NCBI GenBank assembly: GCA_964606855.1
Contig: CAZSHM010000025.1
Location: 1 to 26,964, forward strand
DNA from: UBA7185 sp964606855
GTDB lineage: Bacteria > Bacillota > Peptococcia > Peptococcales > Peptococcaceae
Length of the DNA stretch: 26,964 nucleotides
Reading direction: 5' to 3'
Every line of letters begins with the position of its first letter. Within the stretch, counting starts at the first letter, position 1. Both the position numbers and the translations under genes were made by a program. The notes below the pieces were generated by a model. The model ran no database searches, was not told where the DNA came from, and saw nothing but the letters and a program-made list of their open reading frames with translations. This document shows, piece after piece, positions 1-7,099 of this stretch.

Positions 1-225
1 TCAACCAAAAGGTTTAAGGGACTTTTTTCTCGTTTTAGGTGTCAAACTGCGGAGAATAGAGTCCAAAGCCGATTCCTTCCTTCTTAAAAAATAAAAAGAA
101 AAAAGAATAGCAAAGAATCGCGAGAATAGGAAATGAAAATAGAGAAAACAGGAAGTGAAACAGAACTCCCGGCAAGGGGCTGGGTGCGCGGGCAGAACCG
201 GGACGCGCGAAGGCGGGCTTCCGCC

Positions 226-259
226 GCGGACAATTCCTATTGTAGCAGTTTTTGTCCGC
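226..259. repeat. Operator-like inverted repeat, 8-bp arms
   Basis: GCGGACAA at 226-233 is the exact reverse complement of TTGTCCGC at 252-259, with 18 bases between. The left half can also form a competing small hairpin, ACAAT/ATTGT around TCCT at 230-243. The repeat flanks the -10 element of the possible leftward promoter. This would suit a regulator-binding site or alternative RNA folds. The repeat is seen directly; its function is inference. Confidence 0.45.
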
Positions 260-267
260 CGTTGCCA
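239..267 (-). promoter_or_regulatory. Possible leftward promoter with extended -10
   Basis: On the minus strand TACAAT (239-244) is preceded directly by TGC (245-247), giving an extended -10. A weak -35, TGGCAA (262-267), sits 17 bases upstream. It would drive transcription out of the left edge of the window. The -35 matches consensus at only three of six positions and the target gene is not visible. Confidence 0.28.
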
Positions 268-317
268 GAGGATTTTCTCCGCATGGCGGCCGGCCATGTC
301 CGGATCCGGCGGCGCGT

Positions 318-359
318 GCGCCTTCCCGGGGACTGCGGATCGCACTGTGCGGAAGGCGC
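318..359. repeat. GC-rich inverted repeat with nested hairpin
   Basis: GCGCCTTCC (318-326) pairs perfectly with GGAAGGCGC (351-359). Inside the loop, TGCG (334-337) pairs with CGCA (341-344). It belongs to a run of palindromes: CATGGC/GCCATG at 282-298, CCGGATCCGG at 300-309, and CCCGCGCGCGGG at 362-373. It lies upstream of the promoter at 424-453, so it is not in that promoter's transcript. It could be a small structured RNA, the end of a transcript entering from the left, or an interspersed palindrome. Confidence 0.5.
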
Positions 360-423
360 TGCCCGCGCGCGGGGAGGATCCCGCCGCGGGGCGTCGAATT
401 TTCGCCCGGAGAGAGAAATTTTG

Positions 424-453
424 TTGAAAAAGGGCGGGCGAGTGTGGTAAGAT
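424..453 (+). promoter_or_regulatory. Sigma-A type promoter of the orf-mutS-mutL operon
   Basis: TTGAAA (424-429) and TAAGAT (448-453) are separated by 18 bases. The -10 is preceded by TGG, an extended -10 arrangement. Transcription would start near 460, giving a leader of about 75 bases. The same TTGAAA plus TGn pattern is found at the S10 promoter (8170-8198), which supports both calls. Confidence 0.68.
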
Positions 454-533
454 AGACAAAGAATTCGGGAGAACTGCGGGGCGGACGCCGGTCGGACCGG
501 CGCTTTCGCCGCAGGCGGGGAAGGTGGCGCGCG

Positions 534-1403
534 ATGAGCAGAAACGCATTGGCTTTGGTGGATCTGAACAGCAGGGATCTCCTCTTTCAGTTTTTGCAGG
601 AGACCATAGACCGCAAGGCGGTCAAGAACGAGATGGTATCCCCCTACGACGATCAGCTGATCGGAAAGATGAATTTCCGGTGCGAGGGGGCGGAGCGCGC
701 CATGTTTTTCACCTATGCCCGCGCCTCCGAGTATCCCGGTCTGCGGTTCCGGTTCCACAAGATTCTCTATCTGAGCCTGGATGTGAACGAGGTCAGCTCC
801 CGCATCCTCACCCAGATCTGCGACCGCTTTGGCGGTTATGTAGACTTTGACGATGCGCTGGAGGAGGGCTGGCAGAGGATCGAGCGGCGGGAACTCGCGG
901 AGGAGGAGCGGCTGGAGGAGGCGGAGTTGCTGCGCCAGGACGAAGAGGCGGAGCGGCAGGCCGCCAAGGCGCAGGCCAAGCAGCGGAGCGCGGACCGCGC
1001 GCGGAAACGCAAGGAGAACAGGGACACAAAGGAAAACAGAGATACGAGGGACAGCAGAGACGGCAAGGACGCCAAGGAAGGCAAGGAGGAGCGGGAGCGC
1101 AGGGAGAGCAAGGACGACAGAGAGTCCAGGGAGACAAAGGACGGCAAACGCGCCAAGGAGCACAAAGGCGCGAAGAGCGGCAAGGAGCCGAGAGAACCGA
1201 AGGAGTCGAGAGAACCGCGGGATGCCAAGGAGGCCCGGCCGGCGGAGACCGCGCAGCAGCAGCCGCGCGGAGAGCGCAAGGAGGGCGGGCGGAATCATCA
1301 CCGCCATGTACGGCACGGCGGCGAGAAGACGGCGAAGCATACGGCCGCGCCGGACGCGGGGAGAGACGGGAAGATGGACGCTCCGTCGGCAGGAAAATCG
1401 TAA
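534..1403 (+). CDS. Unrecognised protein with long charged low-complexity tail
   Basis: A 289-residue protein I cannot assign to a family. The start is ATG at 534, with a purine-rich GGAAGG about seven bases upstream and a promoter at 424-453. Residues 1 to about 112 look like a folded domain of mixed hydrophobic and polar sequence. Residues about 113-155 are rich in Glu, Arg, Lys, Ala and Gln and would form a long charged helix. Residues about 155-289 are repetitive, dominated by Lys, Arg, Glu and Asp with many RE, KE, RD and KD steps. They end in a His/Gly/Lys-rich stretch. There is no signal peptide or membrane segment. It precedes mutS by 87 bases in the same orientation. The basic, disordered tail could bind nucleic acid or act as a scaffold; that is only inference from composition. 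Confidence 0.75.
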   Translation: MSRNALALVDLNSRDLLFQFLQETIDRKAVKNEMVSPYDDQLIGKMNFRCEGAERAMFFTYARASEYPGLRFRFHKILYLSLDVNEVSSRILTQICDRFGGYVDFDDALEEGWQRIERRELAEEERLEEAELLRQDEEAERQAAKAQAKQRSADRARKRKENRDTKENRDTRDSRDGKDAKEGKEERERRESKDDRESRETKDGKRAKEHKGAKSGKEPREPKESREPRDAKEARPAETAQQQPRGERKEGGRNHHRHVRHGGEKTAKHTAAPDAGRDGKMDAPSAGKS

Positions 1404-1431
1404 CATCCGCAGGAAACCTGGCTGCCTGAGA

Positions 1432-1463
1432 TCACGCGGTGCGTGACCACCGGCGGCCTTTTT
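1432..1463 (+). other. Small hairpin and T-run before mutS
   Basis: TCACGC (1432-1437) and GCGTGA (1441-1446) are perfect inverted repeats around GGT. CGGTG (1437-1441) can alternatively pair with CACCG (1448-1452). A run of five T follows at 1459-1463. The T-run does not directly abut the stem, so this is at most a weak attenuator between the first gene and mutS. Confidence 0.25.
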
Positions 1464-1490
1464 GAGTGAGACGGGCAGGAGGAATGCGTG

Positions 1491-4109
1491 ATGCTGGGCA
1501 ACACACCGATGATGCAGCAGTATGAGGAGATCAAGAGCCAATACCAGGATTGCCTGCTGTTCTACCGCCTGGGGGATTTCTACGAGATGTTCGGTCCTGA
1601 CGCGGAGGAGGGCAGCAAACTGTTGGGCATCGCCCTGACGGGACGGGACGGCGGGCTTGGGAAAGTGCCCATGTGCGGCGTGCCGTTCCATGCTGCGGAG
1701 AGCTACATCGCCAAGGCCATCGAGGCTGGGCGCAAAGTGGCCATCTGTGAACAGGTGGAGGATCCCAAGAGCGCGAAAGGCATCGTCAAGCGGGAGGTCA
1801 TCCGCATCATTTCCCCCGGAACCGTGCTGGACTCCAACTATCTGCCGGAGCGCAGCAGCAACTATCTGCTGGCCGTTGCGGGGGACGGACAGAGTTACGG
1901 GCTGGCGGTGGCCGACGCCTCCACGGGGGAGTTCTCGGCCACGGAGGTGCCGGACTGGAACACGCTGCACAACGAATTTTGGCGCTATGATCCGGTGGAA
2001 TGCCTGGTGTCGGCCAAGGACGCGGCGGTGCAGGAGGATGTGCGCCGCATCGCCGGGGAGAACCGCGTGACGATCACGGAACACCGCGAGCAGGCTTTTG
2101 CGCGGGACTACGCCGAAAAGCAGCTGCTGGAGCAGTTTCAGATCAACTCGCTGAGCAGCCTGGGCTGTGAGGAGAAACCGCTCGTGATCCGCGCGGCGGG
2201 GGCGGTGCTGGATTATCTGAATCTCATGCAGAAGCGCCGGCCGGCCAACATTCTGACGCTCAAGGTCTACTCGCTGAAGGAGACGATGGAGCTGGATTAC
2301 GCCACGCGGCGCAATCTGGAACTGGTGCGGCCGCTGCACAGCGCCGACCGCCGAGACTCCGTGCTGGGCATCCGGGACTACCCGCGCCCGGCGGTGGGCG
2401 GCCGGCTCCTGAAAAACTGGCTGGAGACGCCGCTGCTGGATCCGGAAGCGATCCAGCGGCGGCTCGACGCCACCGAGGAGATGACAGAGGACGCGGCGCT
2501 GCGGCTGTCGCTCAAGGATCTTCTGGATCCCATCTACGACCTGGAGCGCATCGTGTCCAGAGTCACATACGGAACCGCGAACGCGCGCGACCTGCTCTCA
2601 TTGCAGAATTCCCTCGCCCAGCTGCCGGCGCTGAAGGAGCGGCTCGGCGGGAGCAGGAGTGCCTACCTGCGGCAGCTGCGCGACGAATTCGACGTGCTGG
2701 AGGATGTCTCCGGGCTTCTGGAGCGGGCGGTGCACCCGGAGGCGCCTTTTTCCCTGCGGGAGGGGAACCTGATCCGCGCCGGCTACAGCGCGGAAGTGGA
2801 CGAACTGCGGGATATCATCGGCAACGGCAAACAGTGGCTGGTGGATCTGGAACAGGCGGAGCGCGAGCGGACGGGCATCCGCAATCTGCGGATCACCTAC
2901 AACCGGGTGTTCGGCTACGCCATCGATGTGCCGCGCAGCAAAAGCGGCGAAGTGCCTGAGGAGTACGTGCGCCGGCAGACACTGGCGAACAGCGAGCGCT
3001 TTGTCACGCCCCGGCTGAAGGAGCTGGAGAGCCGTCTCCTGGGGGCCGACGAGCGGCTGAAGGCGCTGGAGTACCAGCTCTTTGCCGAGGTGCGGAGCCG
3101 GGTGGGCGAGGAGACGGAGCGCATTCTGCGGACGGCGCACAGCGTCGCGCAGCTGGACTGCATTTATTCGCTGGGGCAGGCCGCCGTCTACCACAACTTC
3201 TGCAAACCCGTGCTCTCCCGGGACGGACAGTATCTCCTGCGGGACTGCCGCCATCCGGTGGTGGAGGAAAAGTTAAAGGACGGCTGGTTCATCCCGAACG
3301 ACGTGCACTTCCACCCGGAGACGGAGCGCTTCCTGATCATCACGGGGCCGAACATGTCCGGCAAGAGCACCTACTGCCGCAGCGTGGCGGTGGCCTCTGT
3401 GCTGATGCAGATCGGCTCTTTTGTGCCGGCTCGGGAGGCGGTGATGCCGGTGGTGGATCGCGTCTTTGCCCGGATCGGCGCCAGCGACGACCTGAGCACC
3501 GGCCAGAGCACGTTCATGGTAGAGATGAACGAGGTGGCGAACATCGTCAACAACGCCACCGCCGACAGCCTGATCATTCTCGACGAGGTGGGGCGCGGCA
3601 CCAGCACCTACGACGGTCTGGCCATCGCCTGGGCGCTGACGGACTATCTCAACAACACGGTGCGCGCCAAGACGATGTTCGCCACGCACTATCACGAGCT
3701 GACGGCACTGGAGGAGCAGCCCGGCATCCGAAACTACTCGGTGGCGGTGCGGGAGGACGGGGAGGAGATCGTCTTTCTGCGCAAGATTGTTCCCGGCGGC
3801 GCCGACCGCAGCTACGGCATCCATGTGGCGCGCCTGGCGGGGATCCCCGAGGCGATTCTGCAGCATGCTCAGCAGATCCTGCACACGCTGGAGCTGGAGA
3901 AGGAGGCGCACCGTCCCCGCGCCAGCCAGCTGGAGCTCTTTGCGCCGCCGGAAGAGCCGGACTATACGCCGGCGCGCTTTCTGCTGCCCGAGGTGCTGCA
4001 GGAGCTGGCCGCGGTCAATGTCAATCAGCTGACGCCGGTGGAGGCGCTCAACCTGCTGTATACGCTGCAGAGAGAAGCTCAGGAGGTGCTGGATCATGGG
4101 AGTGATTAG
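1491..4109 (+). CDS. mutS: DNA mismatch repair protein MutS
   Basis: Recognises mismatches and small loops and recruits MutL in an ATP-dependent step. With ATG at 1491 it has 872 residues, normal for bacterial MutS. AGGAGG at 1477-1482 gives eight bases of spacing to this ATG; a GTG at 1488 just before it is a less likely start. The mismatch-reading motif DFYEMF is at residues 29-34, with the Phe-x-Glu pair at 30 and 32. The Walker A motif GPNMSGKST is at 619-627. The Walker B Asp-Glu is at 698-699, followed by GRGTSTYDG. Near the C terminus QLELF (813-817) matches the sliding-clamp-binding consensus, and the last 60 residues fit the tetramerisation region. It overlaps mutL by 14 bases, indicating translational coupling. 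All key residues are present. Confidence 0.98.
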   Translation: MLGNTPMMQQYEEIKSQYQDCLLFYRLGDFYEMFGPDAEEGSKLLGIALTGRDGGLGKVPMCGVPFHAAESYIAKAIEAGRKVAICEQVEDPKSAKGIVKREVIRIISPGTVLDSNYLPERSSNYLLAVAGDGQSYGLAVADASTGEFSATEVPDWNTLHNEFWRYDPVECLVSAKDAAVQEDVRRIAGENRVTITEHREQAFARDYAEKQLLEQFQINSLSSLGCEEKPLVIRAAGAVLDYLNLMQKRRPANILTLKVYSLKETMELDYATRRNLELVRPLHSADRRDSVLGIRDYPRPAVGGRLLKNWLETPLLDPEAIQRRLDATEEMTEDAALRLSLKDLLDPIYDLERIVSRVTYGTANARDLLSLQNSLAQLPALKERLGGSRSAYLRQLRDEFDVLEDVSGLLERAVHPEAPFSLREGNLIRAGYSAEVDELRDIIGNGKQWLVDLEQAERERTGIRNLRITYNRVFGYAIDVPRSKSGEVPEEYVRRQTLANSERFVTPRLKELESRLLGADERLKALEYQLFAEVRSRVGEETERILRTAHSVAQLDCIYSLGQAAVYHNFCKPVLSRDGQYLLRDCRHPVVEEKLKDGWFIPNDVHFHPETERFLIITGPNMSGKSTYCRSVAVASVLMQIGSFVPAREAVMPVVDRVFARIGASDDLSTGQSTFMVEMNEVANIVNNATADSLIILDEVGRGTSTYDGLAIAWALTDYLNNTVRAKTMFATHYHELTALEEQPGIRNYSVAVREDGEEIVFLRKIVPGGADRSYGIHVARLAGIPEAILQHAQQILHTLELEKEAHRPRASQLELFAPPEEPDYTPARFLLPEVLQELAAVNVNQLTPVEALNLLYTLQREAQEVLDHGSD
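3927..3941 (+). other. Beta-clamp-binding motif of MutS (QLELF)
   Basis: These five codons encode Gln-Leu-Glu-Leu-Phe at residues 813-817, between the ATPase domain and the C-terminal helices. This is where bacterial MutS proteins carry their sliding-clamp-binding pentapeptide. The match to the QL[S/D]LF-type consensus is visible; binding itself is inferred. Confidence 0.65.
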
Positions 4110-6123
4110 ACGGCTGGAGCCCGCGATCGCGGATAAGATCGCCGCAGGGGAAGTCATCGAGCGGCCGCTGTCGGTCGTGAAGGAGCTGCTGGAGAACAGT
4201 CTGGACGCCGGCGCCGACTTCATCGAGGTGGAGATCCGCGACGGCGGCGTGGGCCTGATCCGCGTGAAGGATAACGGCAGGGGCATGGACGCCGAGGATC
4301 TGCGCATGGCCTTTGAGCGCCACGCCACCAGCAAAATCCGGGAATACCAGGATTTGTTCCGGCTGGAGACCTTCGGGTTCCGCGGGGAGGCGCTGCCCAG
4401 CATCGCCGCGGTGGCGCAGGTGGAGATGCTCAGCTGCACCGCGGATGCCGAGGTGGGCAGCCGCATCCGCATCGACGGCGGCGTGGTGCAGGATGTCTCC
4501 CCGGCCGCGACCGCGCCGGGCACGGTGATCGAGGTCAAAAATCTGTTCTACAATGTGCCGGCCCGCCGCAAATTTTTGAAGAGCAGCAGCCACGAGGCGG
4601 GCCTGATCGGGGATCTCCTCAGCAAGTACGCCATGGGACATCCGGAAGTGCGCATCCGCTATGTCTCCGGCGGCCAGGTGCAGCTGGACACGGCGGGACT
4701 CTCCACCGCGGAGCAGAGGCTGGCCTATGTGTACGGCGGCAGTCTGGAGACGCTGATCGTGCCGGTCGGGCGGCAGGAGATCGGCAGCGGCCGGTTCCTG
4801 GAGGCCTGGCTGGTGCGGGAGGAAGTCACGCGGAACAACCGCGGCCAGGAGGTCTTTTTTGTGAACGGCCGCCTGGTGCGCAGCGCGGAGTTGAGCCAGG
4901 CGCTGGAGGAGAGTTACTATACGCTGATCGCGAAGGGCCGCTTTCCGGTGGCCCTGCTGCAGCTCTACCTGCCCGGGAGCGAGCTGGACGTCAACGTGCA
5001 TCCGGCCAAGACGGAGATTAAGATCAACGGCTTTGAGCAGATGAAGCCGCGGATCGTGGAGATTTTGAAGGACGCCCTGTGGGAGGCGAATATCACGAAG
5101 AACGCCTTCCTGCCGGAATCGGTGGCGCCGGGCGCGGCTGCGGCGGATCGCGGCCCGCGGCGCCGGGATGCCGCCTACGGGGCGGGAGAGGCAACCCGGC
5201 CGGGGGCGGTGTCGGATGCCGCGGGCCGCTACGGCGCCGCGTCCGGGCGGGAGACGCGCTCGCGGGAGCGCGGCGGCGCGGGGCGGGCACAGCCGGAGGA
5301 GCGCGCGGACGCGGCAGGTTCCGGCACGCCGCGTCCGGGGGCGCGGAACGCGGAACAGGGGACGCTCTTTGCGCCGGAGGAGGGGCGGACGCGCCGCGCG
5401 GAGCCTGCCCCGGCGGCCGGGACGTCCGGGCGCGGACGGAGCGTGCCCGGGGAGCGGGCGAGGACGGAGGGCGCGGCGGGGGAGCCGCTCGCCGCTGCGA
5501 CGGATCCGGCGCGGACGGTGTGTGTCAAGGAGATCCGGGATCTCTCCGTGATCGGGCAGCTCAACAATTCCTTCATCCTCGCGCAAAACGAGGAGGCGCT
5601 CTACATCATCGACCAGCACACCTGCCATGAGCGCATCCTCTACGAGAAATTCCTGCGCGAGGAGCGCGAGAAACCGTCGTACACGCAGCCGCTTCTGGTT
5701 CCGGTGAGCGTCCTGCTCACGCCGGAGCAGGAGGGCGTGCTCATGCAGCACATTTTCACGCTGCGGGAGCTCGGCTTTGTTCTGGAGAATTTCGGCGAGC
5801 GCGCCTATCTCCTGCGGAGCCTTCCGCTCGGACTGCACGAGCTGGAGAATGTGCAGGAATTCTTTTTGGATCTGCTCCACGATCTCGGCGAGGCGCGCAC
5901 GGTGACCAAGGCGGACATCCTGGAGAGGCTCCTGATCACCGCTTCCTGCAAGGGCGCGGTCAAAGCCAATCAGCCGCTGAGCGAGATCGAGATGCGGACG
6001 CTCCTCTATGACCTCTCGCAGGTGGAGAACGCGCACACTTGCCCGCACGGGCGGCCGATCATCTATAAACTGACGATGGCGGAACTCTACAGGATCTTTA
6101 AGCGGGGGAGTTATCGTGGCTGA
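4096..6123 (+). CDS. mutL: DNA mismatch repair protein MutL, endonuclease type
   Basis: Couples MutS recognition to strand nicking and removal. It has 675 residues, starting at ATG 4096 with AGGAGG at 4081-4086 inside the end of mutS. The N-terminal GHKL ATPase shows ENSLDAGAD, DNGRGM, RHATSKI, GFRGEALPSIAAV and NVPARRKFLKS. Residues about 340-475 are a very Ala/Gly/Arg/Glu-rich linker. The C-terminal domain has DQHTCHERILYE, matching DQHA(X)2E(X)4E except Thr for Ala. ASCKGAVKANQ, CPHGRP and a terminal FKR are also present, so the metal-dependent endonuclease site looks intact, as in organisms without MutH. QPLLVP (531-536) matches the clamp-binding QxxxxP element of the C-terminal domain. 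A second candidate, QGTLF, is in the linker at 421-425. It overlaps the following gene by eight bases. Confidence 0.97.
   Translation: MGVIRRLEPAIADKIAAGEVIERPLSVVKELLENSLDAGADFIEVEIRDGGVGLIRVKDNGRGMDAEDLRMAFERHATSKIREYQDLFRLETFGFRGEALPSIAAVAQVEMLSCTADAEVGSRIRIDGGVVQDVSPAATAPGTVIEVKNLFYNVPARRKFLKSSSHEAGLIGDLLSKYAMGHPEVRIRYVSGGQVQLDTAGLSTAEQRLAYVYGGSLETLIVPVGRQEIGSGRFLEAWLVREEVTRNNRGQEVFFVNGRLVRSAELSQALEESYYTLIAKGRFPVALLQLYLPGSELDVNVHPAKTEIKINGFEQMKPRIVEILKDALWEANITKNAFLPESVAPGAAAADRGPRRRDAAYGAGEATRPGAVSDAAGRYGAASGRETRSRERGGAGRAQPEERADAAGSGTPRPGARNAEQGTLFAPEEGRTRRAEPAPAAGTSGRGRSVPGERARTEGAAGEPLAAATDPARTVCVKEIRDLSVIGQLNNSFILAQNEEALYIIDQHTCHERILYEKFLREEREKPSYTQPLLVPVSVLLTPEQEGVLMQHIFTLRELGFVLENFGERAYLLRSLPLGLHELENVQEFFLDLLHDLGEARTVTKADILERLLITASCKGAVKANQPLSEIEMRTLLYDLSQVENAHTCPHGRPIIYKLTMAELYRIFKRGSYRG
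5121..5520 (+). other. Low-complexity linker segment of mutL
   Basis: This stretch encodes residues about 342-475 of MutL. It is markedly more GC-rich than the flanking ATPase and endonuclease coding parts. It yields a linker of Ala, Gly, Arg, Glu and Pro without hydrophobic core positions. MutL linkers are normally disordered and variable. The one island with specific character is QGTLFAPEE at residues 421-429, a clamp-motif-like sequence. Confidence 0.7.
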
Positions 6124-7099
6124 GGAACAGCGGCGGCCGGAGCCGCGCGCCTGGGGCATCACCACCAGCAAGGCGCGGGACGCCCGGGGGCTGGGATTGA
6201 GCGGGGCGGCGCGGGCGCTTGCCGAGGAGTTGGGGATCCCGTTCCTCCCGCGGGCTGGGCGGAGCCTGGACGCGGTGATGGAGGCGGCGGAACTGGAGCA
6301 GCTCTTGGTGGAGGAGCGCGACGGGCTGGTGCTCTACTGGCGGGACGGAGAGGCGCTGCGCTTTCACCCCGGCATGGCGGTGCCGCGGATCCGGTGCATC
6401 AAGGAGGGGCGCGACGAGCGCCTGAGCAGCGTGGCGGGGCTGTGCGCGGGAGATCGTGTGCTGGACTGCACGATGGGGCTTGCCAGCGACGCCATTCTCA
6501 TGGCCTATGCCGTGGGGGATGCGGGGTGCGTGACGGCCATCGAGCGGAGCGCGCCGATCTATGCCGTCACCAGCTACGGCCTGCGGCACTGGCAGACGGA
6601 CAGCTGGCGGCTGCGGGCGGCCATGGCGCGGGTCTTCCCGCGTTTCGGCGACAGCCGGGACTACCTGCGGGCGCAGCCGTCCGGCAGTTTTGATGTCGTC
6701 TACTTTGACCCGATGTTCGAGCGGCCCGTGCTGCACTCGGTGAATCTTGCGCCGCTGCGGCGGGCCGCCGACTATGCGCCCCTCACGGAGGAGACGCTGC
6801 GGGAGGCGCGCCGCGTGGCGCGGCGGACGGTGGTGGTCAAGCATCGCGCGGGCACGCTGCGGTCGCTGCACTTTGACGAGATCGCCGGCGGCCGCTACAG
6901 TCCGCTGGCCTACGGCCTGCTGCGCGCGGATTCCGCGGCAACGCGGCGGGGCGCGGGCGGCAGGCCGTGCGGGATGGCGCCTGCCGCGGGGCGGGACTGT
7001 GCGGCGGCCGGCGGCGGCGCGGACGCGGAGACGGCGGCGGGAGAGGCGTGCGGCGCGGCGCGCGCGGGAGAGGAGTGGGCGGAATGCGATCTCTGGTGA
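6116..7099 (+). CDS. RsmJ-like class I SAM-dependent methyltransferase
   Basis: A 327-residue putative methyltransferase. The start is GTG at 6116, with a GGGGGAG Shine-Dalgarno at 6103-6109 inside the end of mutL. The SAM-binding motif VLDCTMGLASDA is at residues 115-126. VVYFDPMF is at about 194-201 and VVVKH at 239-243. These correspond to the DATAGLGRDA, YLDPMF and VVVKR blocks of RsmJ (YhiQ), which methylates a guanine of 16S rRNA, so a guanine-N2 rRNA target is likely but unproven. The first 110 residues form an additional N-terminal domain. Residues about 271-327 are Ala/Gly/Arg-rich and probably disordered. It lies between mutL and miaA and overlaps both (8 and 16 bases), so it is cotranslated with repair and tRNA-modification genes. 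Confidence 0.85.
   Translation: MAEEQRRPEPRAWGITTSKARDARGLGLSGAARALAEELGIPFLPRAGRSLDAVMEAAELEQLLVEERDGLVLYWRDGEALRFHPGMAVPRIRCIKEGRDERLSSVAGLCAGDRVLDCTMGLASDAILMAYAVGDAGCVTAIERSAPIYAVTSYGLRHWQTDSWRLRAAMARVFPRFGDSRDYLRAQPSGSFDVVYFDPMFERPVLHSVNLAPLRRAADYAPLTEETLREARRVARRTVVVKHRAGTLRSLHFDEIAGGRYSPLAYGLLRADSAATRRGAGGRPCGMAPAAGRDCAAAGGGADAETAAGEACGAARAGEEWAECDLW

Larger units (their letters stand above)
1..533. other. Intergenic region without a convincing gene
   Basis: I find no supportable gene here. Bases 1-165 are AT-rich and strongly purine-biased on the plus strand from about 89 onward. Bases 165-420 switch abruptly to very GC-rich DNA packed with inverted repeats. Open frames on both strands lack ribosome-binding sites, have low-complexity translations, and look like chance frames. 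A rightward promoter at 424-453 serves the next gene; a possible leftward promoter lies at 239-267. Any upstream gene is outside the window. Confidence 0.7.

Noticed and set aside
1..549. Minus-strand frame of 182 residues ending at the left edge
   Set aside because: Its start lies inside the next gene, it has no ribosome-binding site, and the C-terminal half is Phe-rich because of the A-rich plus strand.
847..1446. Overlapping plus-strand frame of 199 residues in the charged-tail gene
   Set aside because: Arg/Ala-rich shadow of the repetitive coding sequence; the frame beginning at 534 has a promoter, ribosome-binding site and folded N terminus.
237..2339. A 700-residue open frame on the minus strand across the first gene and mutS
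   Set aside because: Antisense frames stay open in GC-rich genes; the translation is Leu/Arg/His-rich with no motif, and mutS on the other strand is certain.
5079..5630. Gly-rich plus-strand frame inside mutL
   Set aside because: Shadow of the GC-rich linker; mutL reads through in its own frame with conserved domains on both sides.
4048..6171. A 707-residue minus-strand open frame over mutL
   Set aside because: Same GC-driven antisense effect; it has an Arg-rich low-complexity middle and no family signature.
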